Positions 30,913 through 32,049 of a stretch of 32,049 nt of DNA are shown in pieces. Source of the stretch: Acidimicrobiia bacterium (lineage in GTDB: Bacteria > Actinomycetota > Acidimicrobiia > Acidimicrobiales > CATQHL01); NCBI GenBank assembly GCA_009840735.1, contig VXNF01000046.1:1-32049 (forward strand). Direction: 5' to 3'. The translations under genes and the position numbers were made by a program. Below the pieces are notes generated by a model. The model was not told the origin of the DNA. It was given only the letters and a program-made list of their open reading frames with translations, and made no database searches. Numbering within the stretch: the first letter of the stretch is position 1; every line of letters begins with the position of its first letter.

Positions 30913-31863
30913 TCAGAAGTAGATGATGCCCTCGGCGCGCTCGACCACCTCGTCCACGGGGTCGCTCCAGGCCCGCGTCGAGAGGTACTTCCAGCCGCCG
31001 TCGGCGGCCACGACGACGATCACGCCCTCCTCGATGCGCTCGGCCACCCGGCAGGCCCCAGCCAGAGCGGCCCCACTGGAAATCCCCGCGAACACCGACG
31101 CCTCGGTAGCCAGGCGGCGCGTGTAAGCCAGCGCCTCGCGGGTGCGCACAATGCGCTTGCCGTCGAGCAGCTCGTCGCCGCTCCAGTTCTCATAGACCGG
31201 CGGGATGTAGCCGTCCGCGAGGCTGCGCAGGCCCTCCACCTTCTCCCCCGCCGGGGGCTCCACGGCGTAGACCTTCACGCCGGGCTTGTGTTCCTTGAGG
31301 TAGCGGCCGACCCCCATGAGCGTGCCGGCGGTGCCGAGGCCGGCCACGAAGTGCGTGATGTCGGGGCAGTCGGTGAGGATCTCCGGACCGGTGGTGTCGT
31401 AGTGCGCCCGGGGGTTGGCCTCGTTGGCGTACTGGCACAGGTATACCCACTCGGGGTGCTCGGCGGCGAGGCGCTCGGCGCGGCGCACCGCCCCGTTGGA
31501 GCCCTCCGCCCCCGGCGAGTCGATGATCTTGGCGCCGTAGATCTCCAGCAGGTCGCGGCGCTCGCTGGAGACGTTCTCCGGCAGCACGACCTTGACGGGG
31601 TAGCCCCGCAGCCGGGCGATCAGCGCCAGGGCGATGCCGGTGTTGCCCGAGGACGGCTCGAGGATGGTGGTGTCGGGTCGCAACGTGCCGTCGGCCTCGG
31701 CGGCCTCGATCATCGAGCGGGCGACCCGGTCCTTCACCGAGCCGCCGGGGTTCTGGCCCTCCAGCTTGGCGAGGATGCGCACCGCCGGATTGGGACTCAG
31801 CACGCTCACGTCCACGACGGGCGTGTGACCGATGCAGTCGATGACGGATGCGTGGACGGGCAT
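30913..31863 (-). CDS. cysM: CysM-type PLP-dependent cysteine synthase
   Basis: The 316-residue fold-type II PLP enzyme has the cofactor Lys44 (GGSVKDRVARS), the PLP-phosphate loop SSGNTG (71-76), THFVAGLGTAGTLMGVGRYL, and DGGWKYLSTRAW near the end. The last two, with Arg213 in GLRSLADGYIP, resemble mycobacterial CysM, which uses O-phosphoserine and a thiocarboxylated carrier protein (CysO), rather than CysK. Donor and acceptor are inferred. Start ATG 31863-31861 lacks a ribosome binding site. The gene follows an MPN/JAMM peptidase gene after 72 nt, as in the mec-cysO-cysM locus, but with no cysO. TAGAAT at 31901-31906 (minus strand) may be its -10. Confidence 0.9.
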   Translation of the reverse strand: MPVHASVIDCIGHTPVVDVSVLSPNPAVRILAKLEGQNPGGSVKDRVARSMIEAAEADGTLRPDTTILEPSSGNTGIALALIARLRGYPVKVVLPENVSSERRDLLEIYGAKIIDSPGAEGSNGAVRRAERLAAEHPEWVYLCQYANEANPRAHYDTTGPEILTDCPDITHFVAGLGTAGTLMGVGRYLKEHKPGVKVYAVEPPAGEKVEGLRSLADGYIPPVYENWSGDELLDGKRIVRTREALAYTRRLATEASVFAGISSGAALAGACRVAERIEEGVIVVVAADGGWKYLSTRAWSDPVDEVVERAEGIIYF

Positions 31864-31900
31864 GACAGTCTGCCGGGAATTGTTGACCGATTCGCTGGGG

Positions 31901-31906
31901 ATTCTA
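31901..31906 (-). promoter_or_regulatory. Possible -10 element TAGAAT for cysM
   Basis: TAGAAT on the minus strand, within CCGGTAGAAT, is 37 nt before the cysM ATG. It resembles the CCGGTAGCCT boxes of dapD and the radical SAM gene. A clear -35 element is missing. Confidence 0.4.
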
Positions 31907-31935
31907 CCGGCGGGCCGTCAGGCCTCGATCCGCCG

Positions 31936-32049
31936 TCAGCTGCCGACTCGAACCTCTTCCTCGCTGATGCGCTCGGCGACGATGCGGTAGCTGCGCAGCG
32001 CCGGCTCGGGATGCTTCAGCGAGACGATCACGTAGTGCCACACGCCGAG
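31936..32049 (-). CDS. C-terminus of an MPN/JAMM (M67-like) metallopeptidase
   Basis: Only the last 37 codons are in the window; they read WHYVIVSLKHPEPALRSYRI followed by a short acidic end and stop TGA 31938-31936. This pattern (YVIVSL ... P ... LR.(F/Y)RI) is typical of the C-terminus of JAMM-fold peptidases such as mycobacterial Mec, which cuts newly made cysteine from the carrier protein CysO. The catalytic HxH and Asp lie upstream, outside the window. Position directly before cysM strongly supports this identity. Which carrier protein it serves cannot be seen here. Confidence 0.75.
   Translation of the reverse strand, partial: LGVWHYVIVSLKHPEPALRSYRIVAERISEEEVRVGS

Noticed and set aside
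1-32049. CRISPR array, insertion sequence or prophage
   Set aside because: No regularly spaced repeats with unique spacers, no transposase or integrase, and no terminal inverted repeats were seen.

Overview
The window is a GC-rich (roughly two-thirds G+C or more) bacterial chromosome segment with densely packed, mostly housekeeping genes. A vitamin B12-dependent ribonucleotide reductase, a GT81 glucosyl-3-phosphoglycerate synthase, a CysM-type cysteine synthase beside an MPN/JAMM peptidase gene, and starts placed 6-7 nt after a TANNNT hexamer (leaderless pattern) all point to Actinomycetota. Synteny of the RNase E/G candidate, radical-SAM pair and rod-shape genes suggests an Acidimicrobiia-like lineage; this lineage call is inference.

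Layout. 1-2956 (minus): N-terminus of a probable RNase E/G, a DUF2344 protein and a TIGR03960-type B12-binding radical SAM protein. 3000-8701 (minus): rod-shape operon mreB-mreC-mreD-mrdA-rodA, its last four genes chained by tiny overlaps. 8866-9225 (minus): tRNA-Val(GAC), tRNA-Cys(GCA), tRNA-Gly(GCC). 9260-11982 (minus): lgt, a small class III cyclase-domain protein and metX. 12100-12981 (plus): gpgS. 13046-15841 (minus): nrdJ, separated from a divergent RibD_C-type reductase by a 346-bp repeat-bearing spacer. 16937-18158: a small membrane protein divergent from lexA. 18136-20074 (minus): dapD-dapE of lysine/meso-diaminopimelate synthesis. 20140-23606 (minus): circularly permuted ATP-grasp, Alpha-E and transglutaminase-like genes. 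23698-25133 (plus): pcm and rpe. 25228-26249 (plus): a small protein and an AbiEii-like nucleotidyltransferase, which look like a toxin-antitoxin or defence cassette. 26445-28560: clpP, tRNA-Leu(UAG), rdgB and rph. 28837-30831 (plus): secreted 5'-nucleotidase-like protein with an acidic repeat tail, then a strong terminator. 30913-32049 (minus): cysM and the C-terminus of an MPN/JAMM protein.

Functional themes: cell elongation and peptidoglycan precursor supply (mre/mrd/rodA, dapD/dapE), envelope lipoproteins (lgt), sulfur amino acids (metX, cysM), and nucleotide pools and SOS response (nrdJ, rdgB, lexA). The two segments with least-understood biology are the ATP-grasp/Alpha-E/transglutaminase cluster (known family trio, function unproven) and the two-gene nucleotidyltransferase cassette. 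No insertion sequence, prophage or CRISPR array was seen.
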